Position numbers and translations under genes: made by a program. Below the pieces are notes generated by a model. That model saw only the letters and a list, made by a program, of their open reading frames with translations. It did not search any database and was not told the origin of the DNA. This document shows, piece by piece, positions 63,723-64,000 of a stretch of 64,000 nt of DNA. Origin of the DNA: a virus; the IMG/VR virus record IMGVR_UViG_3300028840_000888, positions 1-64,000 of that record; one strand, 5' to 3'. The stretch's first letter is position 1, and each line of letters starts with the position of its first letter.

Positions 63723-64000
63723 TATCTTTGGAATGGGCGCCGGTCCGTACCAGAAGCAGACCGGCGCGAGTGAGAAATGGCAAGCCGTCGAGCATACCCT
63801 TATTGCCATTTGTATTGAGGGGGCCATGATCATCGTGATACTGGCATGGGCCTTACTCATAGGGCGCGCCGTTGGGACGATGATTCTGGTGGCGTGCGTG
63901 GCATTGGCGCGGTTCGGCCCGCGCAGCAATGAGTGGCTTTTCATCACCGCCGTATTCACATTGACCGGCGCGCTATTCAGTTATGAAGCCGTGTTCGGCG
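63715..64000 (+). CDS. Membrane protein, 3' end outside window
   Basis: At least 95 residues from ATG 63715 (GAGGAGGAAGGCC upstream), frame open at the right edge. Hydrophobic helices: AICIEGAMIIVILAWALLIG, AVGTMILVACVALARFG, and WLFITAVFTLTGALFS. Start overlaps the zinc-ribbon gene by 8 bases. Function unknown. Confidence 0.65.
   Translation, partial: MNNIFGMGAGPYQKQTGASEKWQAVEHTLIAICIEGAMIIVILAWALLIGRAVGTMILVACVALARFGPRSNEWLFITAVFTLTGALFSYEAVFG

Overview
The window is a continuous piece of a tailed double-stranded DNA bacteriophage genome (Caudoviricetes). It has a complete head and tail gene set: terminase small-subunit candidate, large terminase, portal-MuF fusion, prohead protease, HK97-type capsid, connector and completion genes, tail tube, a frameshifted tail chaperone pair, tape measure and fibres. 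No sheath or contractile baseplate gene is visible, so a long non-contractile (siphovirus-like) tail is most likely. There is no integrase, ribosomal RNA or clear host gene. Promoters are sigma70-like, nearly all with 17-bp spacers, and most genes have AGGAG-type ribosome binding sites, so the host is a bacterium. A Chloroflexota-like or environmental host is only an impression. The sequence runs off both ends of the window inside coding sequence.

Layout. (1) 1-14815, plus strand: early and replication genes. These are a pentapeptide-repeat protein, DnaB helicase, a possible RecT-like annealing protein, many small proteins, a methylase-like protein lacking its catalytic motif, a Ycf46-type AAA ATPase followed by DUF1257 (Ycf35-like) and DUF2997-like genes, a DUF559/VSR-like nuclease, and a PP-loop PAPS-reductase-family protein. 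The region is divided by four related promoter blocks, two of them near-identical 102-bp copies. (2) 14872-43541, minus strand: the late operon, read from terminase (43541) down to tail fibres (14872). A cassette of a sulfotransferase, a methyltransferase and glycosyltransferases (22845-27061) lies between the fibre genes and the capsid genes. A small AT-rich accessory island (38012-39664) lies between portal and connector. (3) 43640-44500, plus strand: an isolated radical SAM gene with its own promoter and terminator. (4) 44429-59338, minus strand: ParB-like and methyltransferase pair, terminase small-subunit candidate, an AT-rich iteron region, metallophosphoesterase, ThyX-like protein, three DNA methyltransferases, a lysis block (amidase, membrane and holin-like proteins), a tRNA, a replication-initiator-like protein and small regulators. 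(5) 59470-64000, plus strand: a second operon from a divergent promoter pair, encoding membrane proteins, an ASCH-like protein and an FtsK/HerA-like ATPase. It could join region 1 if the genome is circular or circularly permuted.

How it fits together. Regions 1 and 5 look early; region 2 builds the virion; region 4 mixes DNA modification, packaging and lysis. The points most worth following up are the Ycf46/DUF1257/DUF2997 triad, the sulfotransferase-glycosyltransferase cassette inside the structural operon, the iterons beside the small terminase gene, and the duplicated promoter blocks that still carry the 3' end of a gene.
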